DNA from: Lentimonas sp002292345
GTDB taxonomy: Bacteria > Verrucomicrobiota > Verrucomicrobiia > Opitutales > Coraliomargaritaceae
Direction: 5' to 3'
Length of the DNA: 53,109 nt
Assembly: GCA_964187655.1 (NCBI GenBank)
Contig: CAXLMP010000022.1
Span: 1-53,109, forward strand
The position numbers and the translations under genes are program-made. The notes beneath the pieces are model-generated. The model saw only the letters and a program-made list of their open reading frames with translations, made no database searches and was not told the DNA's origin. Shown here piece after piece: positions 8,975 to 17,888 of this stretch (position 1 is the first letter of the stretch; every line of letters starts with the position of its first letter).

Positions 8975-9541
8975 CTAAAGATTAAATACTTCGGGTTTCA
9001 GGACACCAATACAAGGGAGTTGGCGGTAGCGCTCGGCGAAGTCGAGGCCATAGCCGACAACAAACTCGTCGGGGATTTCGAACCCCACGAAATCTGCTTC
9101 AAATTCAACTGCGCGGCGGGCCTTCTTATCGAGTAGCACACAAGTCTTGAGGCTAGCTGGATTCATGCTCTGTAGCACTTTGGAAACTGCGGCGAGTGTC
9201 TTGCCAGTGTCGAGGATGTCGTCCATCAGTAGCACATCGACACCTTCAATGTTGAGGCGAATGCGGTCGATAATTTCTGGCGCTTGCTGAGGGGATGCAC
9301 TATTGTGATAGCTTGAGACACGGATGCAATCAAGTCGCAGTGGAATGTTCAGCTGTCGAATGATATCGGCAACAAAGATCACTGCTCCATTGATAATTGC
9401 GATGACGGCGATATCGCGACCAGCATAAGCCGCATTGATCTCAGCACCTAGCTTTTTTAGGCGTGTGTTGATTTGCTGCTCAGACAGCAACACACTGGCG
9501 AGATCGTTGAGTTGAGAGTTGGGGGGGGTGTCTATTGGCAT
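8975..9541 (-). CDS. hpt: Hypoxanthine(-guanine) phosphoribosyltransferase
   Basis: Salvages hypoxanthine and possibly guanine by joining them to PRPP. The 188-residue protein carries the PRPP loop VLLMDDILDTGKTLAAV near residues 99-115. It also has the type I PRTase hallmarks INGAVIFVADIIRQL and the C-terminal hood segment EFVVGYGLDFAERYRQLP, where GYGLDF is typical of bacterial Hpt. The start at 9541 is followed within codons 4-7 by a run of eight C (G8 on the plus strand, 9521-9528), a possible slippage site. It lies 35 bases after ffh, likely in the same operon. Confidence 0.93.
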   Translation of the reverse strand: MPIDTPPNSQLNDLASVLLSEQQINTRLKKLGAEINAAYAGRDIAVIAIINGAVIFVADIIRQLNIPLRLDCIRVSSYHNSASPQQAPEIIDRIRLNIEGVDVLLMDDILDTGKTLAAVSKVLQSMNPASLKTCVLLDKKARRAVEFEADFVGFEIPDEFVVGYGLDFAERYRQLPCIGVLKPEVFNL

Positions 9542-9576
9542 GGCGTGTTTGGCTTGGCGCTAAAACCCTTGTGTAA

Positions 9577-10935
9577 TTACATTCCAGGAAGGCCGGGCAT
9601 GCCGCCACCTTCTCCCATTTGTGCCTTCATGGCTTTCATCATTTTACGGCCTTTGCCGCCGTTCATCATTTTCATCATCTTTTGCATCTGTCCGAATTGC
9701 TTGAGCAGTGCATTGACGTCGCGCACTTGAACGCCGGATCCATCGGCGATGCGCTTGAGACGATTGCCACGAAGGATGCGTGGCTGGCGGCGCTCTTTCA
9801 AAGTCATAGAGAGAATGATGGCTTCGGTGCGGGCCATTTTCTTTTCCTCTTCGTCGCCGACCTGAATGCCGCTGGCGCCGGGAAGCATACCAACGATGGA
9901 TCCGAGTGAACCCATTTTTTTTACCTGCTGCATTTGCGAGAGGAAGTCTTCGAGGTTGAAGTCGGCCTTGCGCATTTTCTCTGCAAGTCGCTCAGCTTCT
10001 TTCTCGTCGATGTTTTCCTGTGCCCGCTCGACGAGGGAAACGACGTCGCCCATACCTAAGATACGAGAGGCGAGGCGATCTGGATGGAAAACTTCAAATT
10101 CGTCTGGTTTTTCGCCAAGCCCCATGAATTTAATCGGCACCTCGGTGATCGACTTCATCGAGAGTGCTGCGCCGCCGCGGGCATCACCATCGAGCTTTGT
10201 CAGAATAATACCTGTGCAGCCGACAGCTTCGTGGAAGTGCTTAGCGACATTGACCGCCTCTTGACCGAGTGCCGAGTCGGCAACGAGTAGAATTTCGTCT
10301 GGCTGGACGGCATTCTTAAGTTGCTTGATCTCCTCGATTAGATCGGTGTCGATTTGGAGACGGCCAGCGGTATCAAAAATAATGAGGTTGGCGTCAGCGG
10401 ATTTCGCAGCCTCGAGGCCGCGCTTGCCGATTTTGATGACGTCTTTCTCTTCGCGATCGCCGTAGAAAGTGCAGCCTTCGTTCTTGGCCAGCATCTCGAG
10501 TTGATCGATCGCGGCGGGGCGATACACATCGCAGGCGATGAGAGCGGGGCGGTATGCACGTTTTTTGGCGAGGTAGCGGGCGAGCTTACCACTACTGGTG
10601 GTCTTACCTGAGCCATGCAGGCCGACCATCATAATACGCAGCGGCTTCTTATCTTCGAGGTCAGTGGCTCCTTCGCCGAGAAGCTTCGCCAACTCGTCGT
10701 GGATAATTTTAATAACTTGTTGGCCAGGCGTGACTGATTTAAGTACTTCCTGACCGAGACACTGGGCCTGAACATTGGCAACAAACTCACGTGCCACTTT
10801 GAAATGAACATCGGCCGAGAGTAGGGCTTTACGCACTTCTTTGAGTGCCTCGGCCATATTGTCCTCGCTGAGTTTGCCAACGCCGCGAAGGTTTCGTAGG
10901 GCTGAGCCCAATTTGTCTGTAAGATTTTCGAGCAT
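9577..10935 (-). CDS. ffh: Signal recognition particle GTPase Ffh
   Basis: The protein part of the signal recognition particle. It binds signal peptides and SRP RNA and brings ribosomes to the Sec translocon through FtsY. The 452-residue protein has the N domain, then the G domain with P-loop GLHGSGKTTSSGKLA (near residues 108-122), the insertion-box region DVYRPAAIDQL, DTAGRLQID, and TKLDGDARGGAALS. A methionine-rich M domain follows (QKMMKMMNGGKGRKMMKAMK), with the SRP-RNA-binding region containing SMTLKERRQPRIL. It is the first gene of a likely ffh-hpt-DAHP synthase operon, divergent from lpxC. Confidence 0.97.
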   Translation of the reverse strand: MLENLTDKLGSALRNLRGVGKLSEDNMAEALKEVRKALLSADVHFKVAREFVANVQAQCLGQEVLKSVTPGQQVIKIIHDELAKLLGEGATDLEDKKPLRIMMVGLHGSGKTTSSGKLARYLAKKRAYRPALIACDVYRPAAIDQLEMLAKNEGCTFYGDREEKDVIKIGKRGLEAAKSADANLIIFDTAGRLQIDTDLIEEIKQLKNAVQPDEILLVADSALGQEAVNVAKHFHEAVGCTGIILTKLDGDARGGAALSMKSITEVPIKFMGLGEKPDEFEVFHPDRLASRILGMGDVVSLVERAQENIDEKEAERLAEKMRKADFNLEDFLSQMQQVKKMGSLGSIVGMLPGASGIQVGDEEEKKMARTEAIILSMTLKERRQPRILRGNRLKRIADGSGVQVRDVNALLKQFGQMQKMMKMMNGGKGRKMMKAMKAQMGEGGGMPGLPGM

Positions 10936-11182
10936 TTCCGTGGTAAAATTAAAGTTTCGGAGCTAATAGGCACCTGCGGGAGAGGCAAAGTAATTTTTCA
11001 GTAGATCGGTTTCTGCGGGACGAATTGCCTCAGATTAGCACCAGTCTCGGTGCTCTGGTCATTAAAATAGGCTAAATTCAGGTTAAAACCGATGCTTTAC
11101 ATATAGCCCGCTTCTCGTAGTTTAATCCGCTTTGGCTCGCTTGACCGCCTCTCTGTCACAGAGCCGTATATTTATAAATAGT

Positions 11183-12520
11183 ATGAAGCAACGCACCATT
11201 CTCAGAGAAGTTTCGATCAGTGGGAAGTCCTTGCACACCGGTGAAGAAGTTCAACTGACTTTGAAACCAGCAGCGGTGAATCACGGCATCGTCTTTCAGC
11301 GCATCGATCTTTTTGGCAAACCAGAGCTGAAGCCATTGGTCGAATTCGTGACCGATCTAGTGCGTAGCACCACGATTGCCGATGGGCATGCGAAGGTTAA
11401 TACCGTTGAGCACGTCCTAAGTGCATTGAACGGGTGTGGGGTGGATAATGTTCTTGTTGAAATGAATGCCAGTGAGCCGCCGATTCTGGATGGTTCTGCC
11501 AAGCATTTTGTGAATTTGATCCAACAAGCCGAACCAGTTGAACAGGATGCGGAGCGTGAGTATTTTGTATTGGATGAGCCGATTTCCGTAACTCGTGGGG
11601 CTAGCTCGATCATTGCGCTGCCACACGATGGTTTCCGGGTGACTTGCACATCCACGGATGATCGTGGCATTCACACGCAGCACCTGAGCCTTGATATTGA
11701 TCCTGAGTCGTATGTGGCACAGGTCGCGCCAGCTCGCACCTTTACTATTTATGAAGACATTGAAGAGCTACTGAAGCTTGGTAAGATTAAAGGAGGTAGT
11801 CTCGACAGTGCCATCGTGATCAAGGGGGATAAAATTCTCTCTAAGGAACCGCTTCGCTTTAAGGAAGAATTCGTCCGTCACAAGATTCTCGATATCGTCG
11901 GTGACATCGTATTGGTCGGCATGCCGATTAAGGCACACTTTATTGCGGTGCGACCGGGTCATGCGCTGAATGCGGAACTCTCCAAGGTACTCCGCCAGAA
12001 AATGCTGAATAAGATCAAGGGAGCAAAGAAGGCTGTTGCGCCTAAGAAGGCCGCCGCAGTAATGGATGCGCCTGAGACAGTGATGGATATTCGTCGTGTG
12101 ATGGATCTGTTGCCGCATCGCTATCCCTTCATTATGATCGACCGTGTGATTGAGGTGGTAAGCGAAGACGAATTGGTGGCATTAAAGAATGTCACGATTA
12201 ACGAACCGTATTTCCAAGGTCATTACCCAGGTCGTCCAGTGATGCCTGGTGTCTTGCAAGTCGAAGCGATGGCGCAGGCAGCTGGTGTTTTGTTGCTGCG
12301 TAAGTTACCCGTTGAGGAGAACAAAATCGCCTTCTTCATGAGTGTGGACAAGGTGAAGTTTCGTCAAGCGGTGGAGCCAGGCGACTCAGTCGAGATCCGT
12401 GTAAAGCTTGTCAAGATTCGGGGTAATAAGATCGCGACTGCGACTGGTGTTTGCACCGTCGGCGGTAAGGTTGTTTCCAGTGCTGAGCTGATGTTCATGC
12501 TGGCAGATGTTTCGGAATAA
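11183..12520 (+). CDS. lpxC: Bifunctional LpxC-FabZ: UDP-3-O-acyl-GlcNAc deacetylase fused to 3-hydroxyacyl-ACP dehydratase
   Basis: The first half commits UDP-acyl-GlcNAc to lipid A, and the second half dehydrates hydroxyacyl-ACP in fatty acid synthesis. LpxC motifs are SGKSLHTGEEV near the N-terminus, TVEHVLSALNG (zinc His), KGGSLDSAIV and RHKILDIVGDIVL (zinc His/Asp). After a Lys/Ala linker near residues 275-290 comes FabZ. It has LLPHRYPFIMIDRV and the catalytic helix region FQGHYPGRPVMPGVLQVEAMAQ with its His and Glu. The start at ATG 11183 (MKQRTILREV) matches known LpxC N-termini; a TTG 51 bases upstream is rejected. The product is 445 residues. The same fusion is known in Bacteroidota. 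lpxA follows 14 bases later, so the two likely form one operon. Confidence 0.95.
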   Translation: MKQRTILREVSISGKSLHTGEEVQLTLKPAAVNHGIVFQRIDLFGKPELKPLVEFVTDLVRSTTIADGHAKVNTVEHVLSALNGCGVDNVLVEMNASEPPILDGSAKHFVNLIQQAEPVEQDAEREYFVLDEPISVTRGASSIIALPHDGFRVTCTSTDDRGIHTQHLSLDIDPESYVAQVAPARTFTIYEDIEELLKLGKIKGGSLDSAIVIKGDKILSKEPLRFKEEFVRHKILDIVGDIVLVGMPIKAHFIAVRPGHALNAELSKVLRQKMLNKIKGAKKAVAPKKAAAVMDAPETVMDIRRVMDLLPHRYPFIMIDRVIEVVSEDELVALKNVTINEPYFQGHYPGRPVMPGVLQVEAMAQAAGVLLLRKLPVEENKIAFFMSVDKVKFRQAVEPGDSVEIRVKLVKIRGNKIATATGVCTVGGKVVSSAELMFMLADVSE

Positions 12521-12534
12521 GGGAAACAAATCAA

Positions 12535-13311
12535 ATGGCTACAGACGTTCATCCTTCTGCAATTATAGAGCAGGGTGCCGAACTTGACGAAGGTGTCAGT
12601 GTCGGCGCCTATGCGTATATCGGTGCGCAAGTTAAAATCGGCAAAGGCACCGTGGTGATGCACCACGCGACAGTCGATGGTGTGACCACGATGGGAGAAA
12701 GTAATGAGGTGCACCCGTATGCCTATGTCGGCGGCAAGACTCATGATTTGAAATATCGGGGTGGCGTGCATCGTTTGCAGATTGGCGCGCACAATGTCTT
12801 TCGCGAGTTTACCACAGTGCACTGTGCCACATCGGCCGAGCAACTGACGGTGGTCGGCAATCATAATAACATTTTATCCTACAGTCATATTGCCCACGAA
12901 TGCGTAGTCGGTGATCATTTGGTGATGAGTAGCCATGCCGCATTGGGTGGTCACGTGGTCGTTAAAGACTATGCTAATATTGGCTGGGGCGCTGGTATTC
13001 ATCAATTCTGTCGAATCGGCACACACGCAATGGTTGGTGCGACTTCGAAGGTGGTGCAAGACGTACCACCGTATGTGATCAGTGATGGAAATCCAGCAGT
13101 TGCGCGCACCATTAATAAGGTCGGACTCGAACGTGCTGGTTATAGTAAGGAAGATATTTCTTTAGCGCGCCGCATGTTTAAAGCGTTTTTTAAAGACGGC
13201 CTGAACCGCAGTCAGGCAGTCGAGTGGTTGCGCGCCAATGAAGATATTGAGCATCGTGTGGTGAAGACCTTCTTGGACTTTACTGCAGATAGTCAGCGCG
13301 GCTTAGGTTAA
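12535..13311 (+). CDS. lpxA: Acyl-ACP--UDP-N-acetylglucosamine O-acyltransferase
   Basis: Performs the first acyl transfer of lipid A synthesis. The 258-residue protein opens with hexapeptide repeats of the left-handed beta-helix (HPSAIIEQGAELDEGVSVGA). It carries the active-site region YSHIAHECVVGDH, where the second His matches the catalytic base of E. coli LpxA. It also has QFCRIGTHAMVGATSKV and a C-terminal helical acyl-ACP-binding part. Length is typical (about 260). The gene sits 14 bases behind lpxC-fabZ, the usual lpx arrangement. Confidence 0.96.
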   Translation: MATDVHPSAIIEQGAELDEGVSVGAYAYIGAQVKIGKGTVVMHHATVDGVTTMGESNEVHPYAYVGGKTHDLKYRGGVHRLQIGAHNVFREFTTVHCATSAEQLTVVGNHNNILSYSHIAHECVVGDHLVMSSHAALGGHVVVKDYANIGWGAGIHQFCRIGTHAMVGATSKVVQDVPPYVISDGNPAVARTINKVGLERAGYSKEDISLARRMFKAFFKDGLNRSQAVEWLRANEDIEHRVVKTFLDFTADSQRGLG

Positions 13312-13444
13312 GAACTTTGCCAGCAGACTGGTCTCGATTCTAGCTAGTATTCTGTATCGTCCCTAATTCACGCGCGATTTAATGCGCTCAGCGCCTAGTA
13401 CTATATTTGATGAGGTCGTTTTTTGAGAGCTGAGATTTGGGTAC

Positions 13445-13475
13445 AAAAAAGCTTCGTCTGGTTAAGGACGAAGCT
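13445..13475 (-). terminator. Intrinsic terminator after the PpiD/SurA-like gene
   Basis: Arms AGCTTCGTC (13450-13458) and GACGAAGCT (13467-13475) pair perfectly over 9 bp with an 8-nt loop. On the minus strand the stem is followed by a six-T run (13445-13450). It lies 26 bases beyond the stop of the minus-strand gene at 13501. Confidence 0.8.
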
Positions 13476-13500
13476 GATTTAAAAAAGGCGCCAGTTTGGC

Positions 13501-15171
13501 TTACTGGTCGTCGAGTACTTCGGCTGCTGCATCTTCGCTGATACCGCGAGCGACTAATTCGCTGACGAGTGCATTGGAGCTGACATACGATGCGTAACGT
13601 TGCAGGAAGCTGCGTGCTTGCACTAAGTTTTCGTCCTCCGATGTGATTTCTGGGACGCTTTTCTCTTCGACATAGACGAAGGTGCCGATGGCACCGCTAG
13701 TTAACATTGGCGAGATTTCTCCGGCGCTCATACTTTGTGCTTTTTGCAGGGCAGCTTGATTAAATGTGCGAGGTGCCTCACCAATTTTGAAGGTTTCGTT
13801 CTGGGTGACTTTAAGGTCAAGTGCTTCCGCAGCTTCGGTGAAGGTGCTGCCTTCGGTGATTTTGGTTTTGAGCGCTGCTTCCAAGCGCTCGCCATTTTCG
13901 TTGAAGAGGCGGCGTTTTTCTTCGGCAGTGTAGTCGGCAGTGACAGCTGCTTCGACCGTTTCGAAGGCTGGAATCTCTGGCGCGATACGACCTATGTAGA
14001 TTAGCACACCGAAGCCTCCGTCAATCGCATAGGCGTCTGAGAAGTAGCGACTCTTGGAAAGTGCGAACGCCGATTCGAGCATCTCGGTCGATAGCGCACG
14101 TCTAGAAGCACCTTCAGCGGTGTAAGGCGCGATCTCTTTGAGTGTCAGGTCAGACTCGTTGAGCAATTTGTTGAAGGCGGCGGAGTCTAGTTCTATATTG
14201 TCACGGTAAAGTGCGTAGGCGAAGGTCTGTGCGGCTTCGTTAGCCAAGCGCTGTGCGGCTTCGGTTGCGAGGTCGGCCGAAACCGCATCGCGTACATCCT
14301 CAAAGGTGACGGCAGGTGTCTCTGCAGTGGGGTCTTCAGCTTTTGGTTGAGTGGCCTCGTAGGCTGCGATGAAGCGCGCGCGGTTAGCAATAAAGTGTGG
14401 GCGTAGATCAGACTCTTCAGCTTCGATGACTTGGCCGGCATAGTTGGCTGTGGAAAAAGTGATGTAACTGGCTTTGATCCGCTCGGCAATTTCGTAGCGA
14501 CTGTTGTTGGCGGTGTAGTATGCCTTCAGCGCTTCCTCGGTGGGTGTGACTTCTGGAGTGAATGCAGCATAGCTGATCTCGGCAGTCGCCAGTTTAAGGG
14601 ATGTTTCATTGCGCTGTGTTTGTGCCAGTGCTTCGGAAGGCAGAAAGTAGCCTGGACCGGAAAGGGCACTCCCGATTTGATCGATACGATAGTCTTCTTC
14701 GAGAACGACAGCGAAAAGACCTTGCGGCATACGCGGGTTGGATTCGAGGTTGTCTACGAAGCTGGTGTAGGCATCGCGGCTAAATTGGTCATCAGCGCCC
14801 TTGAAGGCAGCTTTGGTCATAATGTAGCTTTCAAGTGTCTTCTGGTCGGGTGCAGGCACGCCGATCTCTTCGGCCAAGTACAGCAGCGCGATACGGCTAG
14901 TCAGTTGCGACTGGAATTGTTGTTCGTTCTGGATCGGACGACCTGTGTTGAGAATCGCACTCAGCGAAACTTTTTCACTGATGATGCCCATTTCGTGAGG
15001 TGAATTCAGGTCGTAACCATAGAAGTTTTGCTCGCGGTAAGCGCTTTGGTCGGATGTGCAGCCCGGTGTGTTACCAATCGTGAAAACGAAGGCGACGATG
15101 ATAACCGACAAAAGAGAGAGGAATATCCAGCGGCCGTGGCGGATGAGGTGGTTTTGGATCCAAGAAATCAT
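13501..15171 (-). CDS. Membrane-anchored SurA/PpiD-like periplasmic folding factor
   Basis: A 556-residue protein with one N-terminal membrane anchor (HGRWIFLSLLSVIIVAFVFT, near residues 13-32). A long, acidic, mostly helical periplasmic part follows. Layout and repeated helix patterns (for example PTEEALKAYYTANNSRYEIAER) match the SurA_N/PpiD class of outer-membrane-protein chaperones and peptidyl-prolyl isomerases. A canonical parvulin signature (His-x-x-Phe plus GGxLG) is not visible, so it may be a chaperone without isomerase activity. Its position close to the lpx genes fits envelope biogenesis, but it is convergent with them and separately terminated. Confidence 0.7.
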   Translation of the reverse strand: MISWIQNHLIRHGRWIFLSLLSVIIVAFVFTIGNTPGCTSDQSAYREQNFYGYDLNSPHEMGIISEKVSLSAILNTGRPIQNEQQFQSQLTSRIALLYLAEEIGVPAPDQKTLESYIMTKAAFKGADDQFSRDAYTSFVDNLESNPRMPQGLFAVVLEEDYRIDQIGSALSGPGYFLPSEALAQTQRNETSLKLATAEISYAAFTPEVTPTEEALKAYYTANNSRYEIAERIKASYITFSTANYAGQVIEAEESDLRPHFIANRARFIAAYEATQPKAEDPTAETPAVTFEDVRDAVSADLATEAAQRLANEAAQTFAYALYRDNIELDSAAFNKLLNESDLTLKEIAPYTAEGASRRALSTEMLESAFALSKSRYFSDAYAIDGGFGVLIYIGRIAPEIPAFETVEAAVTADYTAEEKRRLFNENGERLEAALKTKITEGSTFTEAAEALDLKVTQNETFKIGEAPRTFNQAALQKAQSMSAGEISPMLTSGAIGTFVYVEEKSVPEITSEDENLVQARSFLQRYASYVSSNALVSELVARGISEDAAAEVLDDQ

Positions 15172-15275
15172 GACAAAGGAAATAAGAAAACGGGGAGGTT
15201 AGATGCAGTTTATGACCTGTCAATCCCTTGCTTACATGTATGTCAACGGATTCGTGACAGATTGGATTTGTGTGA

Positions 15276-16757
15276 CTAGCGACTGATTAGATCACGGATC
15301 GTGAGTGTGGCCTTGGGACAGTCCTTCAAACTGATGATTTCTTCTAAATAAGTGTGCAGTTCGGGTGTGTGCTGCACGACCAGTTCGGCACCATCATTGT
15401 TGCCGTAAGATTGGAATGTCTGCTTAAATGCACCGAGGGTAATAGATTCAAGCGGGTGTCCTGGTTGGTAGGCATGGTCGCGTTCGTCTTCCATTAATTT
15501 GATGGCGACTGGGGTGAGGTAGCCGAGTTCGCACAGACGGTTGATACTTGAATTCAATATGTGGTTGGGCACACGAAGCTGTTTATGGAGTTCGCTAGCG
15601 CGTGTAGGGGAGCCTCCGCCTTGAAAGCGCTTACCGACAATAATTAGTACGGCCAGAGAAATAATCTCTTGAGTGTGTTCGCTGGTTTTCTGCCAGGCAT
15701 TCTCATTGGTCAGATAATCGGCGTTTTGCACTGCGTAGGTTATCTGACCTCCAAATAGAATGAGTAACCAAAAGACGTAGAGCCCAAGCATGAGCACGAC
15801 GATGATGCCGACTGAGCCGTAGAGGCTGCGGGTATCGACCACACGCTGCACATATAAAAATGAGAGCAAATTATAAAGCTGGAGCAATATGACGACTAGA
15901 GTTGCTCCGGTGAAGGCTGCCTTCCAATTGACTTGTATATTGGGGATAAAACGGAAGAAGACCGCCAGCAGTGTAGTAATTAGAATAAAAGCAATGATCG
16001 GGCTCAAAAAGAGGGCAAGGGATAGAAATTCGCCGCCGAAGGGCAGATACTCCATTAATTGTGCGATTTTTGTGACCGTGACCAAGGTGAGCGCTGCCGC
16101 GCCCATGACTGCTCCGAGGCTGATAAAAGTCCAATACACCACGATGCGCTCACCGATTTTACGACCTTGATCGACGCCCCAGAGTGAGTTGAACGAGGCT
16201 TCAATCGAGGAAAGTACTTGGATGCCGATCACGAACAACATGAGCGATCCGACGACGCCGACGGTGCCGGACTGTGCCGCGTCGATAAAGCTATTGATCA
16301 TCTCGGTAATTTCAGGGGCTAACTCAGCGTTATCAATATCATCATCGTTGGTATCGATCGAGAGTTGAGGTGCAGCGTAGGTGATCGCAGTTTCGATCCA
16401 TTCCACCGCACGATTTTCGGCGGGTGATTCGCCATTACTCGGATTCGCTGGAGATTGGTCGATCAGGAAGCTGGAAACCATAATACCCAGTGCGATGAGC
16501 GGGCCAATGCCGATTAGTGAATAAAAAGTTAACGCAGCCGATTGCACTGGTAGTTTATTTCGGCGGAGCCCTTGAAATGTGAGCGTGAGGATGCGCAGTA
16601 AAAGGTAGAAGCGAGCGCGAGCTGTTTGACGGCCGAGGTGCTCTAGCTCCCAAATATCTTTGTCCATCAGGTCGCGGATGCGCGACAATTGCTTGCGAAT
16701 ACGCACCGACCAGGTGGCCTCTATTGGCTCAGGCGCGGCGTGTTCTTTGTTTGTCAA
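15276..16757 (-). CDS. YihY/BrkB-family inner-membrane protein
   Basis: A 493-residue integral membrane protein. After a ~65-residue cytoplasmic N-terminus come about six membrane segments, with the BrkB-type features ALTFYSLIGIGPLIALGI, SFNSLWGVDQGRKIGERIVVY and LYGSVGIIVVLMLGLYVFWL. The C-terminal ~140 residues look like a winged-helix-type cytoplasmic domain (PNHILNSSINRLCELGYLTP). Such extended forms of YihY are common, and some have been called ribonuclease BN in error. The biochemical role is unknown. An 18-base gap to the GYF-domain membrane protein upstream suggests co-transcription. Confidence 0.85.
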   Translation of the reverse strand: MTNKEHAAPEPIEATWSVRIRKQLSRIRDLMDKDIWELEHLGRQTARARFYLLLRILTLTFQGLRRNKLPVQSAALTFYSLIGIGPLIALGIMVSSFLIDQSPANPSNGESPAENRAVEWIETAITYAAPQLSIDTNDDDIDNAELAPEITEMINSFIDAAQSGTVGVVGSLMLFVIGIQVLSSIEASFNSLWGVDQGRKIGERIVVYWTFISLGAVMGAAALTLVTVTKIAQLMEYLPFGGEFLSLALFLSPIIAFILITTLLAVFFRFIPNIQVNWKAAFTGATLVVILLQLYNLLSFLYVQRVVDTRSLYGSVGIIVVLMLGLYVFWLLILFGGQITYAVQNADYLTNENAWQKTSEHTQEIISLAVLIIVGKRFQGGGSPTRASELHKQLRVPNHILNSSINRLCELGYLTPVAIKLMEDERDHAYQPGHPLESITLGAFKQTFQSYGNNDGAELVVQHTPELHTYLEEIISLKDCPKATLTIRDLISR

Positions 16758-16775
16758 AATAATTAGCTATTAATT

Positions 16776-17663
16776 TTATTTAGTCGGTATCAGCTCGAAA
16801 TACATGCTATCGAAAAACCCTGCGAAGTGGCCGATAATGGCTAAATAGGCAAGGATCGCGTGGCCGCCGATACCAAGAGCCACGGCCACGAGCATCGTCG
16901 AGAAACTTTGTGCGATGGTTGCGTAAAAAATCCCAAAACCACCCGCAGCGGATGCGATTAAGATGATCGGGTCGCCGAGTGCCCAACCGACATAAATGCC
17001 AAAGCCAAGGGTGAGCATGGCGCGGCCACGTAGCAGTGGATAGACCTCAGTGACGGCGAGGAACAAGAGCGCTGCCATAATGAAGTCAAAAAGTCCGACA
17101 ATCACGAATGGGTAATTGAAGATCGTGCTGAATTTTCCTGCTGAGATAGCTTCATTGATGACCGAGGAATGTGGTGCGAGGAGGGCGACTGCCGAGAGCA
17201 TTATCATCACTCCGAGACTACTTGATGAGAGTGCCGCGGCTTTTTGAAAGCTTTCTTCTTTCTTTTTTAAGTGACTTGTCTCCTCCGAATCGCATTCGGC
17301 TGCTGCAAGCATGTCTGTGACTTTAATCCCGCCTTGCTCAGCTGGATTATTTTCGACCTTGGTGGATGTTTCTTCTGGCAGATTAATTTTAAGCGAGAGT
17401 TTTTCGTTTTCGGGGAAAACTTCTGCTTTGAGTTGCTGGTTTAGACCAATAGGAGTCCACTCTTCTTTGCTTTCGTCATAGTGGAGGGTGTTCTCTGTAA
17501 TTTGGCCCGCTTCAGCTAAGGTCAAAAGTTGTGAAGCTTCGAAGGGGCCACGAGATTCTTCGCGGTCGGGTGTGCGGATGTAGTAGTCTGCCATGATTTG
17601 GAGTGGTGCGACTTTACTGCTGAGCTTAGCTCTGCAATTTTGGAACGACATATAAATAGTCAT
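16776..17663 (-). CDS. GYF_2-domain membrane protein
   Basis: A 295-residue protein with a GYF_2 (DUF4339-type) domain at the N-terminus (YYIRTPDREESRGPFEASQL and EEWTPIG). A charged linker follows, then four to five hydrophobic segments starting near residue 149 (SSLGVMIMLSAVALLAP). GYF_2 domains usually bind proline-rich or membrane partners; the role here is unknown. Start choice is open. ATG 17663 has a good GGAGG ribosome site 9 bases upstream, whereas ATG 17594 (MADYYIRTPD) begins exactly where the domain starts. The listed start follows the ribosome site. It is followed 18 bases later by the YihY-like gene. Confidence 0.75.
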   Translation of the reverse strand: MTIYMSFQNCRAKLSSKVAPLQIMADYYIRTPDREESRGPFEASQLLTLAEAGQITENTLHYDESKEEWTPIGLNQQLKAEVFPENEKLSLKINLPEETSTKVENNPAEQGGIKVTDMLAAAECDSEETSHLKKKEESFQKAAALSSSSLGVMIMLSAVALLAPHSSVINEAISAGKFSTIFNYPFVIVGLFDFIMAALLFLAVTEVYPLLRGRAMLTLGFGIYVGWALGDPIILIASAAGGFGIFYATIAQSFSTMLVAVALGIGGHAILAYLAIIGHFAGFFDSMYFELIPTK

Positions 17664-17739
17664 TCAAACGCCCCTCCAGCAAGAGAAAATAAATGATTCT
17701 CGAATGCGCGCTAATTTTAAGATGACGTGAAACAAAGAA

Positions 17740-17825
17740 GGCTCATCGTCATTTCGTGTCGAAGGAATCCTTAATGGTGGCCTGCCCGCGCTCCTTTAGG
17801 CCTTTCCTTGGTCTCGATGATGAGC
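17740..17825. ncRNA. Candidate structured RNA: three nested stems beside the ppdK terminator
   Basis: The ends GGCTCATCGTC (17740-17750) and GATGATGAGCC (near 17815-17825) pair over ~11 bp. Inside, AAGGAA/TTCCTT and GGCCT/AGGCC pair in register, so three stems nest in ~86 nt. On the plus strand a perfect hairpin with a short T-run follows directly (17830-17859), as in a small RNA gene. On the minus strand the element would be the 5' leader of the GYF_2 gene. It does not match SRP RNA, 6S RNA or any riboswitch I can recognise. The call rests only on pairing seen by eye. Confidence 0.35.
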
Positions 17826-17860
17826 CGAAAAAAGCCCTTCGGCGAACCGAAGGGCTTTTG
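17826..17860 (-). terminator. Perfect 13-bp intrinsic terminator after ppdK, usable in both directions
   Basis: AAAAGCCCTTCGG (17830-17842) and CCGAAGGGCTTTT (17847-17859) pair without mismatch around a CGAA loop. On the minus strand a six-T run follows, which ends ppdK. The plus strand gives a four-T run. Confidence 0.88.
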
Positions 17861-17888
17861 AACTTAAATGTGACTGATTCGACCGAGA

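Noticed and set aside
11132..11134. TTG start for LpxC-FabZ
   Set aside because: It adds 17 residues not seen in LpxC; ATG 11183 matches the conserved N-terminus.
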